DNA from: Cytobacillus oceanisediminis
GTDB lineage: Bacteria; Bacillota; Bacilli; Bacillales; Cytobacillaceae
DNA: 64,000 bases
Direction: 5' to 3'
Assembly (NCBI RefSeq): GCF_003182355.1
Contig: NZ_QGTW01000006.1
Location: 1 to 64,000, forward strand
Part shown: positions 1-8,106 of the stretch, piece after piece
Layout: every line of letters starts with the position of its first letter
How positions within the stretch are numbered: the first letter of the stretch is position 1
The notes under the pieces: generated by a model
Databases searched by the model: none
Seen by the model: only the letters and a program-made list of their open reading frames with translations
What the model was told of the DNA's origin: nothing
Made by a program: the position numbers and the translations under genes

Positions 1-11
1 GGGGCTTAAAT

Positions 12-44
12 AAAATGACCCCGGAACAATACCGGAGTCATTTA
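12..44. terminator. Inverted repeat, probable terminator
   Basis: A 12-base arm starting AAATGACC pairs with a matching arm ending GTCATTT, with one mismatch and a 7-base loop. It is followed within about 15 bases by a run of six T (61-66). It probably ends a gene lying left of the window. Confidence 0.5.
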
Positions 45-95
45 CTAGCCGCATAGGCGCTTTTTTAAACTGTCCGTAAACTGGGGCACAGTTCA

Positions 96-136
96 ACCAT
101 AAAAAAGAGATTTTTTTTAAAACTCTTTTTTATGGT
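96..136. terminator. Perfect inverted repeat, bidirectional terminator-like
   Basis: Two perfect 14-base arms (96-109 and 123-136) rich in A on one side and T on the other can form a hairpin read from either strand. No intact gene adjoins it. It separates unknown sequence on the left from a degraded transporter fragment. Confidence 0.5.
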
Positions 137-288
137 AAAAAGCACCTTGATCTTATGAAATATCGTATTACGAATTTAAATTCAAAATCTTTAAAATAAA
201 ACAGAATACATACTACAACTTCTTTGCAATGGGAAACACAATGGTTCGCAAAATTTTTCATATGTAAAAGCTTATCCGGATTTGGGAA

Positions 289-501
289 TTGTTTATGGAT
301 TTGATTGCTATTAATGTTCTCATGTATGTGGCGACGGGAAGCTCGGCCTGGCTGCGACCATGGTGTTCCGGCTTTGGCGGCGTTTTATCCAGTTTATTTT
401 CCGGGGTTAATGCCGATCGCTTTGACCGCCGAAAAATTATGATTTGGACGGATGGGATTTCGGGCTGTCATAATCCTCAGATTAATCCCCTTTCCAAATA
501 G
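289..501 (+). pseudogene. MFS transporter remnant
   Basis: This reading frame encodes about 70 residues that carry the loop between the second and third membrane helices typical of major facilitator exporters: SLFSG, then ADRFDRRK, then a short hydrophobic start. Nothing before or after it restores the ~400 residues of an MFS protein, and the ATG has no ribosome site. It is a relic fragment that is not expected to be functional. The family call rests on the ADRFDRRK-type motif only. Confidence 0.5.
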
Positions 502-738
502 ATTCTTCCTGACTAACCAAAGACATTTAACCAAAACTGCCTTTAATTAAAATAGTAAATCAGTTTTTTATAACCTTTATATAGTCTTTTTACTGTCTTT
601 AAAACGCGACGATTTTAATTTATCCTCAGTTCTTATCTTAACCCTTTTCTTCTAAACCTTTTGAAAATAAAAAGCGGCCCAAAGAATATGGCAGCTTTCA
701 TGATATTACCTGAATACTTTCCTTTTTATGATAAAAAA

Positions 739-1137
739 TTACATGATGACTTCCCATTTCCTTTTGTTTGCTACTTGTATAAGCCGAGGCTCTGGTTTTA
801 CCGCCACTGGATTTCCCACTAGTTCCAAAACACTTAAGTCAGAATAACTATCGCCATAGGCAAAGCTATTTTCCCAATCCACTTCCATATTGGCCAGCTT
901 CTCATGAATTACTTCCTTTTTACGGCTGACATGAATGTACTCTAAAGGGAGGTGCCTGCCTTTTTTATTATCAAACGAAATGCTGGTTCCAATAATGCTG
1001 TCGAAGTGAATGCCTTTCATCACCGAGTTAAGAAGCGGCTCAAAAGCTCCGGATACAACCATAGTATAATACCCATCTTTTCTATGCTGTTCGTAGCAGC
1101 CGGCCTGGGGAAAAATAATAATTAGAGGAAACCCTGC
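739..1137 (-). pseudogene. HAD-IB phosphatase, 5'-truncated
   Basis: The frame encodes the C-terminal half of a haloacid-dehalogenase subfamily IB phosphatase (SerB-like). Visible are the motif II region VVSGAF, a basic stretch with KKEVI (motif III region) and the Mg-binding motif GDSYSD. The N-terminal half with the nucleophile motif DxDxT is missing: upstream of about 1138 the frame hits a stop and no alternative frame supplies it. An intact member is about 210-230 residues, against roughly 130 here. The enzyme would be inactive, so the locus is called a pseudogene. Confidence 0.7.
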
Positions 1138-1209
1138 TCATACAGACTAAAAACATAAAAAAATCCCCGGTCCTAAATATACTTGAATGTCCTTAAGACC
1201 AGGCAATAA

Positions 1210-1536
1210 TTATTCCCGAGGCGCAAACAGGATGACTGAAGTTCCAATAACACAGATCCCTGCACCAAGCCAGTCATAGAAATCCGGGGTTTTTTTATCC
1301 ATCCCCCATCCCCATAAAATAGACAGAACGATAAAAACGCCGCCATATGCAGCATACACTCTGCCGAATGAGGGAAAAGCTTGGAAAGCAGCTATTACAC
1401 CGTAAAATGCAAGGATGATTCCTCCGCCTATCCCCCAGAAAAATGGCTTGCCCTCTCTTATCCACTGCCAAATCAAATAACCCCCGCCAATTTCAGCTAA
1501 TCCCGCAAGAATAAATAATACGATTGCACTAATCAT
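1210..1536 (-). CDS. ynfA: YnfA family (UPF0060) small membrane protein
   Basis: This 108-residue integral membrane protein has four hydrophobic helices and conserved glycines (AEIGGGYLIW near the N-terminus, AAYGGVFI in the third helix). It matches the UPF0060/YnfA family in length and pattern. Family members resemble small multidrug-resistance transporters, and the substrate here is unknown. The start chosen is the ATG at 1536, preceded by GGTGG with 6 bases of spacing. An in-frame ATG four codons upstream has its purine stretch too close. It stands alone between two gene remnants. Confidence 0.85.
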   Translation of the reverse strand: MISAIVLFILAGLAEIGGGYLIWQWIREGKPFFWGIGGGIILAFYGVIAAFQAFPSFGRVYAAYGGVFIVLSILWGWGMDKKTPDFYDWLGAGICVIGTSVILFAPRE

Positions 1537-1584
1537 ATAGACCACCATTATCTCTTTAATATTATACTTCTAGTTTACATGTAC

Positions 1585-1735
1585 TTATTCAAAAAGGTAA
1601 ACCTTATCTCCAACATCAACTTCCCCTCTTTTCACAAAAGAAAATACGCCAAAATGAATATTCTTTTGGTTTATGACCGTTTTATGCGATGCTGCATCTC
1701 GTTGCCAGTTACAGGATTCACCGAAATATTCACGG
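1585..1735 (-). pseudogene. MOSC-like domain remnant
   Basis: An open stretch of about 50 codons ends in a segment that reads like the end of a MOSC domain: an IHFGVF strand, then RGEVDVGDKV just before the stop. No start codon or N-terminal domain is present, and a stop lies just upstream of 1735. It is therefore a 3' fragment of a larger gene. The identification rests on a short motif and is tentative. Confidence 0.4.
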
Positions 1736-1778
1736 TTTAGTTTATTTCACCTCTTAAATCGTTCTTCTCCAATAAAAA

Positions 1779-1814
1779 AAATCCATGACAGCTAAAAAAG
1801 AACTATCATGGATT
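1779..1814 (-). terminator. Terminator downstream of the 39-aa gene
   Basis: A perfect 10-bp stem (AAATCCATGA paired with TCATGGATTT) encloses a 16-base A-rich loop. On the minus strand it lies just past the stop of the 1822-1941 gene and is followed by a T run. Confidence 0.7.
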
Positions 1815-1821
1815 TCCCTGC

Positions 1822-1941
1822 TTATTGCGGTCGTTTTGTCATCCGCTTCGCTTTTTCATCGCGGTCCGCTTGGATAATTTTCTCACGGACTTCCGGCGGA
1901 ATTGAAGCAGATGATCCTTTCGGGTACTTTTGAGATTTCAC
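1822..1941 (-). CDS. Small charged protein, 39 aa, unknown
   Basis: An open frame of 39 codons begins with GTG. AAGGAG lies 12 bases upstream, which is a little far. The product is hydrophilic with a central SIPPEVREKI segment and an Arg/Lys/Asp-rich C-terminus (ADRDEKAKR). It sits between the DUF2187 gene and a strong terminator, so both are probably co-transcribed. No family is recognised. Confidence comes from the ribosome site, clean codon use and the terminator right after the stop. Confidence 0.55.
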   Translation of the reverse strand: MKSQKYPKGSSASIPPEVREKIIQADRDEKAKRMTKRPQ

Positions 1942-1964
1942 CGTAGAGATGCACTCCTTCCAGT

Positions 1965-2174
1965 TTATTTAACCACTTTATATCGCTTATGGCTGATGAC
2001 TGTTTTTATGGGTTCATCCTTCTTGGGATTGATCCCTAATTCCACAATGACAGAGTTATCTCGCACAACAACTACCTTGCCCTTTTTGCCTTTTTCCGTA
2101 CCGCTTGTAATACTGATTGTATCCCCAATATCCGCTTTTTTTACATTGCTTACCTTTTCTGTTTCTTCAGCCAT
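1965..2174 (-). CDS. DUF2187 (YkvS-like) KOW-type protein
   Basis: This 69-residue protein has the DUF2187 signature: a KOW-like loop (IGDTISITSGTEKGKKG), a VIVEL strand, and the terminal VISHKRYKVV. Bacillus YkvS is the nearest known type, and its function is undetermined. KOW folds usually contact RNA or ribosomal proteins. The ATG is preceded by AAAGGAG, 7 to 8 bases upstream. It is followed on the same strand by the 39-residue gene and a shared terminator. Confidence 0.85.
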   Translation of the reverse strand: MAEETEKVSNVKKADIGDTISITSGTEKGKKGKVVVVRDNSVIVELGINPKKDEPIKTVISHKRYKVVK

Positions 2175-2305
2175 CTTGGATTCTCCTTTTAATACGGTTA
2201 TTTTTGCAGTCAGCTTTTAAAGTCCGCAGCTGTTTTATGCTATGTCGCTAGTATTGCCGTTTCCCTTTCTCACAAAACCCAATTATGAAAATTTGAAGCT
2301 AAAGT

Positions 2306-2590
2306 TTACGTGTTTTTGTTTTTTGTAACCTTTCGCACATGAAGATCCTTCAAAATATTTAAACCGGCACGGATAATCATCATAATGCTGCCTGCAAGGA
2401 AAAATGAAATGGAAACCACCTTACTGACATCTGTCAAAAATAAAATACTTCCTATTAAATATAAAACGCCCAGCAGCAGATCGTTGAAAAAGGATAAAAC
2501 CTGATAGCGGCGTTCAATAATCATTCGGTACTTGCCCATCTCTATTTGTACGTCTTCCTGCTGTTCTCTCACGAGCTTTTTTATCTTCAT
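2306..2590 (-). CDS. YrhK-domain membrane protein
   Basis: This 94-residue protein has an N-terminal cytoplasmic segment, then the YrhK-type pattern ERRYQVLSFFNDLLLG leading into two transmembrane helices (roughly residues 35-75), and a basic C-terminal tail. Function is unknown for the family. The start at 2590 is chosen because GGGGGTG sits 8 bases upstream. A longer frame to 2635 adds 15 residues without a ribosome site. Confidence 0.75.
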   Translation of the reverse strand: MKIKKLVREQQEDVQIEMGKYRMIIERRYQVLSFFNDLLLGVLYLIGSILFLTDVSKVVSISFFLAGSIMMIIRAGLNILKDLHVRKVTKNKNT

Positions 2591-2677
2591 TAAATAACAC
2601 CCCCGTTTTTGTTTTCCACGATCGATATCATTCATTCATCTTTAGAAATGCCGAAATATGGAAGGTGTATTGTTACC

Positions 2678-3406
2678 TTAAGAAAAGTTATAAAGCATTA
2701 ACGAAACCAGCAAGCCAAGAGCGGCAATAAACCCTGTCATCGGACCGCTGTCTTCATAAGCTTCCGGCATCATGGTTGACGCTACCATTGCAATAATAGC
2801 CCCGCCTGCAAAGCCCGCAATTACGGACATCACCTCTTTTGAAGCACCATCAAGGAATACGAATCCGATTAAGGAAGCCAGGATGGAGATCACGAAAACC
2901 AAAATCCATAATAAAATAATTTTCTTTTTCGAATAACCGCTTTTTTCCATACCTGAAGAACTGGAAAGGCCTTCAGGAAAATTACTTATAAATATTGCTG
3001 TAACCAACAGAAAGCTTACGGATTGTTCTTCAATCAGGCTCGCACCGATCATAATGGATTCTGGTATGGCATCCATGATCGTGCCGATGAAAAGAACCAT
3101 TCCCCCTGTGGCTGCGGCTTTATGGCCTGACCTTTTCCGATTCTGTGCGCCTTTGCTGGAAATCATAATATCAAAAAGGCTAAATGTAATTGCGCCTGCA
3201 ACAAACCCAATACTGGTTGGAATTATGCCGCCATTATGAACAGACTCACCAAGAAGTTCATAAGCAGCCGCACCGATTAATACCCCCGTACCAAACGCCA
3301 TTATGTACCCGATAAATTTTTTTCTGATAGGTAAAAACATGGCTGCCAATGCCCCCAATAATACGGCTGAACCTGACACACCGCCCCAAAATGCTGCATT
3401 CCACAT
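2678..3406 (-). CDS. ZIP family divalent metal transporter
   Basis: This 242-residue protein has about eight transmembrane helices. It carries the two ZIP metal-site helices: DAIPESIMIG in the fourth helix (the usual first-site His is Asp here) and SNFPEGLSSS in the fifth. A charged loop with the short basic run GAQNRKRSGHK separates helices three and four, as in ZupT-like importers. The expected substrate is Zn, Mn or Fe. The ATG is preceded by AAAGGAG (spacing 8). It appears monocistronic. Confidence 0.9.
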   Translation of the reverse strand: MWNAAFWGGVSGSAVLLGALAAMFLPIRKKFIGYIMAFGTGVLIGAAAYELLGESVHNGGIIPTSIGFVAGAITFSLFDIMISSKGAQNRKRSGHKAAATGGMVLFIGTIMDAIPESIMIGASLIEEQSVSFLLVTAIFISNFPEGLSSSSGMEKSGYSKKKIILLWILVFVISILASLIGFVFLDGASKEVMSVIAGFAGGAIIAMVASTMMPEAYEDSGPMTGFIAALGLLVSLMLYNFS

Positions 3407-3490
3407 GGTTGCCTCTCCTTTCGAAAAGGTCTATTTTCAGCTATGTTGTAGTATTGCCCTCTCGTAAAAATTAATATCAAATGAAAATAA

Positions 3491-3514
3491 AAAGCCTCCA
3501 AAAATGGAGGCTTT
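3491..3514 (-). terminator. Terminator of the nucleosidase gene
   Basis: A perfect 10-bp stem AAAGCCTCCA/TGGAGGCTTT with a 4-base loop lies immediately after the stop codon at 3521, followed by a T-rich tract on the minus strand. Confidence 0.85.
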
Positions 3515-3520
3515 GGTATA

Positions 3521-4393
3521 TTATTTTTTGCTTGTCATATCAGAAATATATTGTTTCACGACTTCATAAACATAATCCTGATTCGCTTCAGCTGTATTCG
3601 GATTATATTGACCGCCATTTGTCTTATTATTGGATAGTACACGAATCCCTAAAAATGGGACATCATAAGCTTTGGCAATTTGGGCTGCTGCGGCACCTTC
3701 CATTTCCTCGACAGATGTACCGTAGTTTTCATGGAACCATTTAATACGGTCAACTTCATTATTCCATACGTCAGCTGAACCGATTGTCCCTTCCACAATC
3801 TTGCCTTTTGTGTATTTATCTTTAACTGCATTGGCAGCTGCTAGCAGATCTTCATCGCCTTCATAGTAACGGGCCTTTTCAGCGTTTGGATCTTCTCCGG
3901 CGCTTCCTTCAGAAGCCATTAAATCCATTGGAATCCAATTTGTAGGTTCGATTCCTTCGTTTTCTTCCAAATGCCCTGTTTTTAATGAACCGATGTTAGT
4001 TGTTCGTTTTCCTAAAACAATATCAAATACGTTTAAGCTTGGATCATGCCCGCCAGAAGTACCCTGGTTGATGATTGCGATCGGTTCATACTTTTCAATC
4101 GCCACCGCTGTCGCCGCAGCTGTATTTTCCATTCCCTTGCCTGTTTTGGCAACAATGACAGGATACTTATCAAGCTTTCCAATGTAAAACACGAACGTTC
4201 CTGATTTTTCAACTTTCACTTTATCTAATCTTTGAGCAAATTTTTCAGCTTCAATTGGCATTGGCCCTTGAATGAGAATTGGTCTTTGAGCACTTTCGGC
4301 CTCTGTTTGAAATTGTGGAGCAGAAGTGCAGCCGGTAATCAAAGCCGCAAACATAACCGCAATTGCTGCGAATAAAGCGAATTTCTTTTTCAT
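3521..4393 (-). CDS. MTA/SAH nucleosidase-family lipoprotein
   Basis: The 290-residue protein has a lipoprotein signal peptide (lipobox LITGC, Cys22) and a PNP_UDP_1 nucleosidase fold. The Glu of the GxMxxE motif (GPMPIEAE), the glycine-rich GTSGG turn and the ribose-binding MEG motif (EEMEGAA) are present. The catalytic Asp found in MTA/SAH nucleosidases at RA(I/L)SD is Asn here (RVLSNN, about residue 255). This change is compatible with 6-oxopurine rather than adenine substrates. The gene lies behind a guanine-class riboswitch, which points the same way. It would act outside the membrane, releasing a purine base from a nucleoside. Exact substrate is inferred. Confidence 0.85.
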   Translation of the reverse strand: MKKKFALFAAIAVMFAALITGCTSAPQFQTEAESAQRPILIQGPMPIEAEKFAQRLDKVKVEKSGTFVFYIGKLDKYPVIVAKTGKGMENTAAATAVAIEKYEPIAIINQGTSGGHDPSLNVFDIVLGKRTTNIGSLKTGHLEENEGIEPTNWIPMDLMASEGSAGEDPNAEKARYYEGDEDLLAAANAVKDKYTKGKIVEGTIGSADVWNNEVDRIKWFHENYGTSVEEMEGAAAAQIAKAYDVPFLGIRVLSNNKTNGGQYNPNTAEANQDYVYEVVKQYISDMTSKK

Positions 4394-4447
4394 CAATGAT
4401 CTCTCCCCTTCTCTTGTTGTTTGATATACTCGGATTTGGCCACAGAA

Positions 4448-4490
4448 AAAGGCCTTGAAAAGCAGAACGACTTCTACCTTCCAGACCTTT
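4448..4490 (-). terminator. Riboswitch-controlled intrinsic terminator
   Basis: On the minus strand the arms 4490-4478 and 4462-4448 form a long stem with one G-A mismatch, followed by a five-T run. It lies between the aptamer and the start codon. Just upstream, 4502-4492 can pair with 4547-4537, which includes the 3' strand of aptamer helix P1. This gives a switch in which ligand-stabilised P1 frees the terminator, the standard OFF arrangement. Confidence 0.75.
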
Positions 4491-4543
4491 GGAGTTAAAG
4501 TAATGTACGTAAATCAAACTAAATATCAGTTCCATATACTTTA

Positions 4544-4614
4544 ACCCGTAGTCCGGTTCTTTCATTGGGAACCAGGTAGAAACGCTCAGACCATATTACC
4601 GAGCATATACGAGT
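4544..4614 (-). promoter_or_regulatory. Purine riboswitch, guanine class (C74)
   Basis: Read on the minus strand, the three-way junction aligns position by position with the Bacillus xpt aptamer. P1 is ACUCGUA/UACGGGU. P2 has 6 pairs and the loop AAUAUGG. J2/3 is GUUUCUAC. P3 has 7 pairs and its loop carries the two C residues that pair with the GG of L2. The discriminator base in GACUAC is C (C74 equivalent), which selects guanine or hypoxanthine rather than adenine. The P3 loop is about two bases longer than usual. It controls the nucleosidase lipoprotein at 3521-4393. Confidence 0.92.
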
Positions 4615-4913
4615 GATGAAATTAAAATTATTACTATGCGAATATAACAAACTCACAAACGAAACACAACCAAAATATGAATATTTAATGAAAAATTATT
4701 ATATAATGTTCGTGTTTAGGTGAGATTTCAATAAAAAACCTTTTTTTATTATAGAAGCCGCTCGTTGTTTTAAAAAAGAAAAAACATTTATAATAATACT
4801 TTCTTGCAAAAAAGAGTCATCATTTTGATGAGAGAAGTCTGTTTTTGGAATACTTTAAGCGACTATCTTCCCGTTTTCCTTCGCATTTTTCACTAAAAAT
4901 ATCTTTGTTTCAC

Positions 4914-4989
4914 TTTTATTTGTCACTTCGTCCATTTTATTAGCAAGTTTTCCTGTTTTATTAGCAAGTTTCCACTTTTTATTAGCAAC
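4914..4989 (-). repeat. Phased repeat array A (21-bp period)
   Basis: Four units of the type TTGCTAATAAAA on the minus strand begin exactly 21 bp apart (plus-strand coordinates 4914, 4935, 4956, 4977); the outermost is degenerate (GTGACAAATAAAA). The 8-9 bases between cores are variable. The array lies just 3' of brnQ, past its terminator and in the same orientation as that gene. Related arrays lie at 9000-9147 and 18285-18505. The rest of 4615-5034 contains only an AT-rich promoter region for the riboswitch transcript. Confidence 0.8.
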
Positions 4990-5034
4990 TTTACTAAAGA
5001 CCCCTTGACCAAGTATTTTTTGCAAAAAATTAAA

Positions 5035-5058
5035 GGCCCCCAGATGATTCTGGGGGCC
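5035..5058 (-). terminator. brnQ terminator
   Basis: A perfect GGCCCCCAG/CTGGGGGCC stem with a 6-base loop follows the brnQ stop by 8 bases, with a T-containing tract on the minus strand. Confidence 0.85.
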
Positions 5059-5065
5059 CTAGTCA

Positions 5066-6415
5066 TTATGCTGCTTTTTCAGCTTCCGAAGATTGCGAAG
5101 TGCTGCTTTTTAATAATCCAACTGCATATCCAATCAAACCACCAGCAATAGCAGGGACAATCCAGCCCAATCCAACATCATATAATGGAAGGATGGAACC
5201 AAATAGTTCGTTAATTGGAGCAAAACTTATTCCTGCTGCATTTAATCCATCAAACATACTTACTACAAATGTGAATAGCATGCTGCCCTGATAGACCTCT
5301 TTCTTTCCTTTAAATAGCGGATGCAAAAAGGTCAGTGCCATCAAAGCGATTGCTAACGGATAAATACCTACTAAAACTGGAACAGAGATGGCAATTAACT
5401 GGCTTAAACCAAAGTTGGCTAAAACCGCACTGAAAATGGATAAAACAATAACAAATGATTTGTAAGAAATGCCTGGCATCAATTTATTGAAGTAAGAAGA
5501 ACAAGCCGTAATGAGCCCGATACTTGTCGTTAAACACGCACCAAATACGATTAAACTTAGAAGTATGGCACCGAAAGAGCCAAAATAATGTGTGGAGGCA
5601 CCGGATAGGACAGCACCCCCGTTATCTAATAGACCAAGCTCACTCACACTTGATGCTCCGATAAAGGAAAGGGAAGTATAGATAATCGCTAAAAGGCCTG
5701 CTGCAATCACACCTGCTTTAGCAATGGCAACCATGATATCCTTCTTGGTTGCAGCCCCTTTGTCTTTTACTGCATTTACAACGATAATCCCGAATACGAA
5801 AGCAGCAAGGGCATCCATTGTAAGGTAGCCTTCCTGGAACCCTTTGAAGAACGCACCGCTTACATAGTTTTCACTTGGAGCCTGAAATGATCCCATTGGA
5901 TTAATAAAAGCTGCACCGATCAGAACGGCAATAACGATCAGCAGCATTGGTGTTAAGAATTTTCCTATAATATCCACAATACTGGAAGATTTTAATGAAA
6001 AGTAAACCGTTATTCCAAAAAAGAGGATGGAAAAGATTATTAAACCAATAACGCTGCTTCCTTCAGAAAAATATGGTTTAATTCCAATTTCAAATGAAAC
6101 AGTAGCTGTTCTTGGAATGGCAAATAGCGGTCCAATTGATAAGTAAAGCGCTACGGTAAAACCTAATCCAAATAGTGGATGAACCCGTCCTGCCAATGAT
6201 TGCAAATCACTTTTTCCGGAAAAGCCAAGTGCCAGAATCCCTAGTAACGGCAATCCAACCCCTGTTATGATAAAACCGGCATTTGCAGACCAAATATTAA
6301 TACCTGCTGATTGGCCAAGCATAGCTGGAAAAATTAAGTTTCCTGCCCCAAAAAATAAGGCAAACAACATAAAACCAACTGCGACTAAATATGAAAAAGG
6401 TATTTTACTGCTCAT
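5066..6415 (-). CDS. brnQ: Branched-chain amino acid carrier BrnQ
   Basis: The 449-residue polytopic protein belongs to the LIV-II family of sodium/proton-coupled leucine, isoleucine and valine importers. It has 12 predicted membrane helices, starting FFGAGNLIFPAMLG near residue 25, which is typical of the family. Length matches known BrnQ proteins (about 440). The start at 6415 is set by AGGAGGG seven bases upstream; the frame stays open 18 codons further without a ribosome site. It is divergent from the GntR regulator at 6726, and three related palindromes lie between them, so this carrier is the likely target of that regulator. Confidence 0.93.
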   Translation of the reverse strand: MSSKIPFSYLVAVGFMLFALFFGAGNLIFPAMLGQSAGINIWSANAGFIITGVGLPLLGILALGFSGKSDLQSLAGRVHPLFGLGFTVALYLSIGPLFAIPRTATVSFEIGIKPYFSEGSSVIGLIIFSILFFGITVYFSLKSSSIVDIIGKFLTPMLLIVIAVLIGAAFINPMGSFQAPSENYVSGAFFKGFQEGYLTMDALAAFVFGIIVVNAVKDKGAATKKDIMVAIAKAGVIAAGLLAIIYTSLSFIGASSVSELGLLDNGGAVLSGASTHYFGSFGAILLSLIVFGACLTTSIGLITACSSYFNKLMPGISYKSFVIVLSIFSAVLANFGLSQLIAISVPVLVGIYPLAIALMALTFLHPLFKGKKEVYQGSMLFTFVVSMFDGLNAAGISFAPINELFGSILPLYDVGLGWIVPAIAGGLIGYAVGLLKSSTSQSSEAEKAA

Positions 6416-6529
6416 ATAGAACCCTCCTATTACTCTGCTTTTAATAGTTAATTTCCATTTATTTAACAATCTATCAAATTGAAATCTTCTGAAAAGTTAT
6501 TGCAAAGTAATTATTTTTTTATTTTTGAT

Positions 6530-6625
6530 TACGTAATATATTGCATAACTCAAGATAACACATCAAACATACTTATGCAATATATCGCACAAAAGTTTTT
6601 GTCGAATTATGCGATATATTGAATT
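6530..6625. promoter_or_regulatory. Three operator palindromes between brnQ and gntR gene
   Basis: Three copies of a TATGCRATATAT-type palindrome lie at about 6530-6547 (reverse orientation), 6574-6591 and 6608-6625. The half-site is TGCAATAT/ATATTGCA. They occupy the shared promoter region of brnQ and the divergent GntR-family gene, so they are likely binding sites for that regulator. The centre-to-centre distances are roughly 44 and 34 bp. Confidence 0.7.
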
Positions 6626-6725
6626 TTTCTAGATTCTTCTATATACTAAATATAATCTATTGGAAATAACTTTAAATTAGCAGATAAAAAGTAATTTATG
6701 AAAAAATAAAGAGGAGGTTACAGCT

Positions 6726-7385
6726 ATGCCGATTCCTTCCAACTATTCATCACCTACCCGTATATCAGCAAAAGAGCGTGCATTCTCCCAGATTCAGGAA
6801 TGGATTATTGACGGGACATTGCAGCCGAAAGAAAAATTGAATGATGCCGATCTTGCCAAGGCATTGGGTGTCAGCCGAACACCTATTCGGGAAGCGCTTC
6901 AACTGCTAAACGTCCAGGGGTTTGTCGAAATGTTTCCTGGCGTTGGCACGCAAGTCACCTCGGTAAATCCAGAAGACATAAGTAAAATTCTGCCTCCATT
7001 AGGTGTATTGCAAGCGCTTGCTGCCGAAATGGCTGCGCCAGTTATCAGCCAGCAAACAATCGATATTCTCCGGGACATCAATTATAAATTCGCTCAAGCC
7101 CTTAATGTAGGCGATACCTTTTCAGCTCTGAAGCAGGATGAGCAGTTTCATAACATTATTATTGAACTTGCACAAAACCCATATATCTCGAATACTGTTT
7201 CCATGCTTCAAGCACATGTCATGCGGCTGTATTATAATAAAACGATTATTTTAAAAACCCGCTCAATTGAAGAGCACGAAGAGATTCTGAAGGCTTTTGA
7301 GCAAAGAGATAAAAACAAAGCCGGTCAAATTGCACGGACAAACTGGCTTCGGGCAATCGATGAGTTTTATTCAGAAGTCAAGTAG
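6726..7385 (+). CDS. GntR-family (FadR/FCD type) transcriptional regulator
   Basis: The 219-residue protein has an N-terminal winged helix with the GntR signature ADLAKALGVSRTPIREAL (about residues 40-57). It is followed by an all-helical FCD-type ligand-binding domain from about residue 90 with conserved His-containing helices (EQFHNIII, IEEHEEIL). AGGAGG lies upstream of the ATG with normal spacing. It is divergent from brnQ, with three shared palindromes in the gap. The likely role is control of branched-chain amino acid uptake and of its own gene. The effector is not known. Confidence 0.88.
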   Translation: MPIPSNYSSPTRISAKERAFSQIQEWIIDGTLQPKEKLNDADLAKALGVSRTPIREALQLLNVQGFVEMFPGVGTQVTSVNPEDISKILPPLGVLQALAAEMAAPVISQQTIDILRDINYKFAQALNVGDTFSALKQDEQFHNIIIELAQNPYISNTVSMLQAHVMRLYYNKTIILKTRSIEEHEEILKAFEQRDKNKAGQIARTNWLRAIDEFYSEVK

Positions 7386-7389
7386 AAGG

Positions 7390-7418
7390 AATCAGCGATA
7401 GCTGGTTTCTTTTTTTTC
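7390..7418 (+). terminator. Terminator of the GntR regulator gene
   Basis: Stem ATCAGC/GCTGGT with loop GATA is followed by an eight-T run directly after the stop codon. Confidence 0.8.
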
Positions 7419-7443
7419 CTGCCATTTATTAAAGACACAAAAA

Positions 7444-7465
7444 AGCAGCCACAAAACTGGCTGCT
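7444..7465 (-). terminator. Terminator of the clpP/sigma operon
   Basis: Perfect 8-bp stem AGCAGCCA/TGGCTGCT with a 6-base loop and a TTTT tract on the minus strand, downstream of the clpP paralogue. Confidence 0.8.
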
Positions 7466-7498
7466 CTTCATATGCATAAATAATCTCTTATTCCATTG

Positions 7499-8080
7499 CT
7501 AGCTATGATAAATAATCTCATCAATAATCCCATATTCCTTTGCTTCTTCCGCACTCATGAAATAATCGCGGTCCGTATCCCGGGCTACTTTTTCCAATGG
7601 CTGGCCGGTCCTCTCAGCAATAATGCTGTTAATATGCTCTCTCAGTTTGATAATCCGCCGTGCAGAAATTTCAATTTCGGTAGCCTGCCCCCTAACCCCG
7701 CCAAGCGGCTGGTGGATCATGATTTCACTGTTAGGAAGGCTGTAGCGTTTCCCTTTCTTTCCTGCCAAAAGCAGCATGGCACCGAAGGAGGCTGCCATCC
7801 CTGTGCAGATTGTTCTCACGTCCGGCTTGATATATTGAATCGTATCAAATATGGCAAACCCGGCAGTGGTAGAGCCTCCTGGACTATTAATATATAAAGA
7901 AATATCCTTATCCGGGGAATCGGCTGCCAGGAAGAGCAGCTGGGCAATGACACTATTTGCCACCCCATCGTTTATTTCTTCGCCGATCATAATGATCCTG
8001 TCTTTAAGCAGCCGGGAGTAAATATCGTAAGATCGCTCTCCCCGGCTGGACTGCTCAATTACATAAGGTATTGCTGTCAC
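7499..8080 (-). CDS. clpP: ClpP-family serine protease (second ClpP)
   Basis: The 193-residue protein is a complete ClpP peptidase. The catalytic Ser lies in GMAASFGA, the His in IMIHQP and the Asp in ARDTDRD; the substrate-cleft segment NSPGGS is present. It would form the tetradecameric chamber of a Clp protease in the cytoplasm. It is probably a paralogue of the main housekeeping ClpP, because it is co-transcribed (26-bp gap) with an ECF-type sigma factor instead of standing alone. The GTG start has AGGAGG seven bases upstream. Confidence 0.9.
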   Translation of the reverse strand: MTAIPYVIEQSSRGERSYDIYSRLLKDRIIMIGEEINDGVANSVIAQLLFLAADSPDKDISLYINSPGGSTTAGFAIFDTIQYIKPDVRTICTGMAASFGAMLLLAGKKGKRYSLPNSEIMIHQPLGGVRGQATEIEISARRIIKLREHINSIIAERTGQPLEKVARDTDRDYFMSAEEAKEYGIIDEIIYHS

Positions 8081-8106
8081 CTGTATCCCTCCTGTTCTTA
8101 GCGGAT

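Noticed and set aside
61..90. Possible insertion-sequence end (AACTGT...ACAGTT)
   Set aside because: Only 6-bp arms with no transposase and no target duplication visible; too weak to call.
3481..3744. 87-codon plus-strand frame
   Set aside because: Antisense to the nucleosidase gene and its terminator; no ribosome site.
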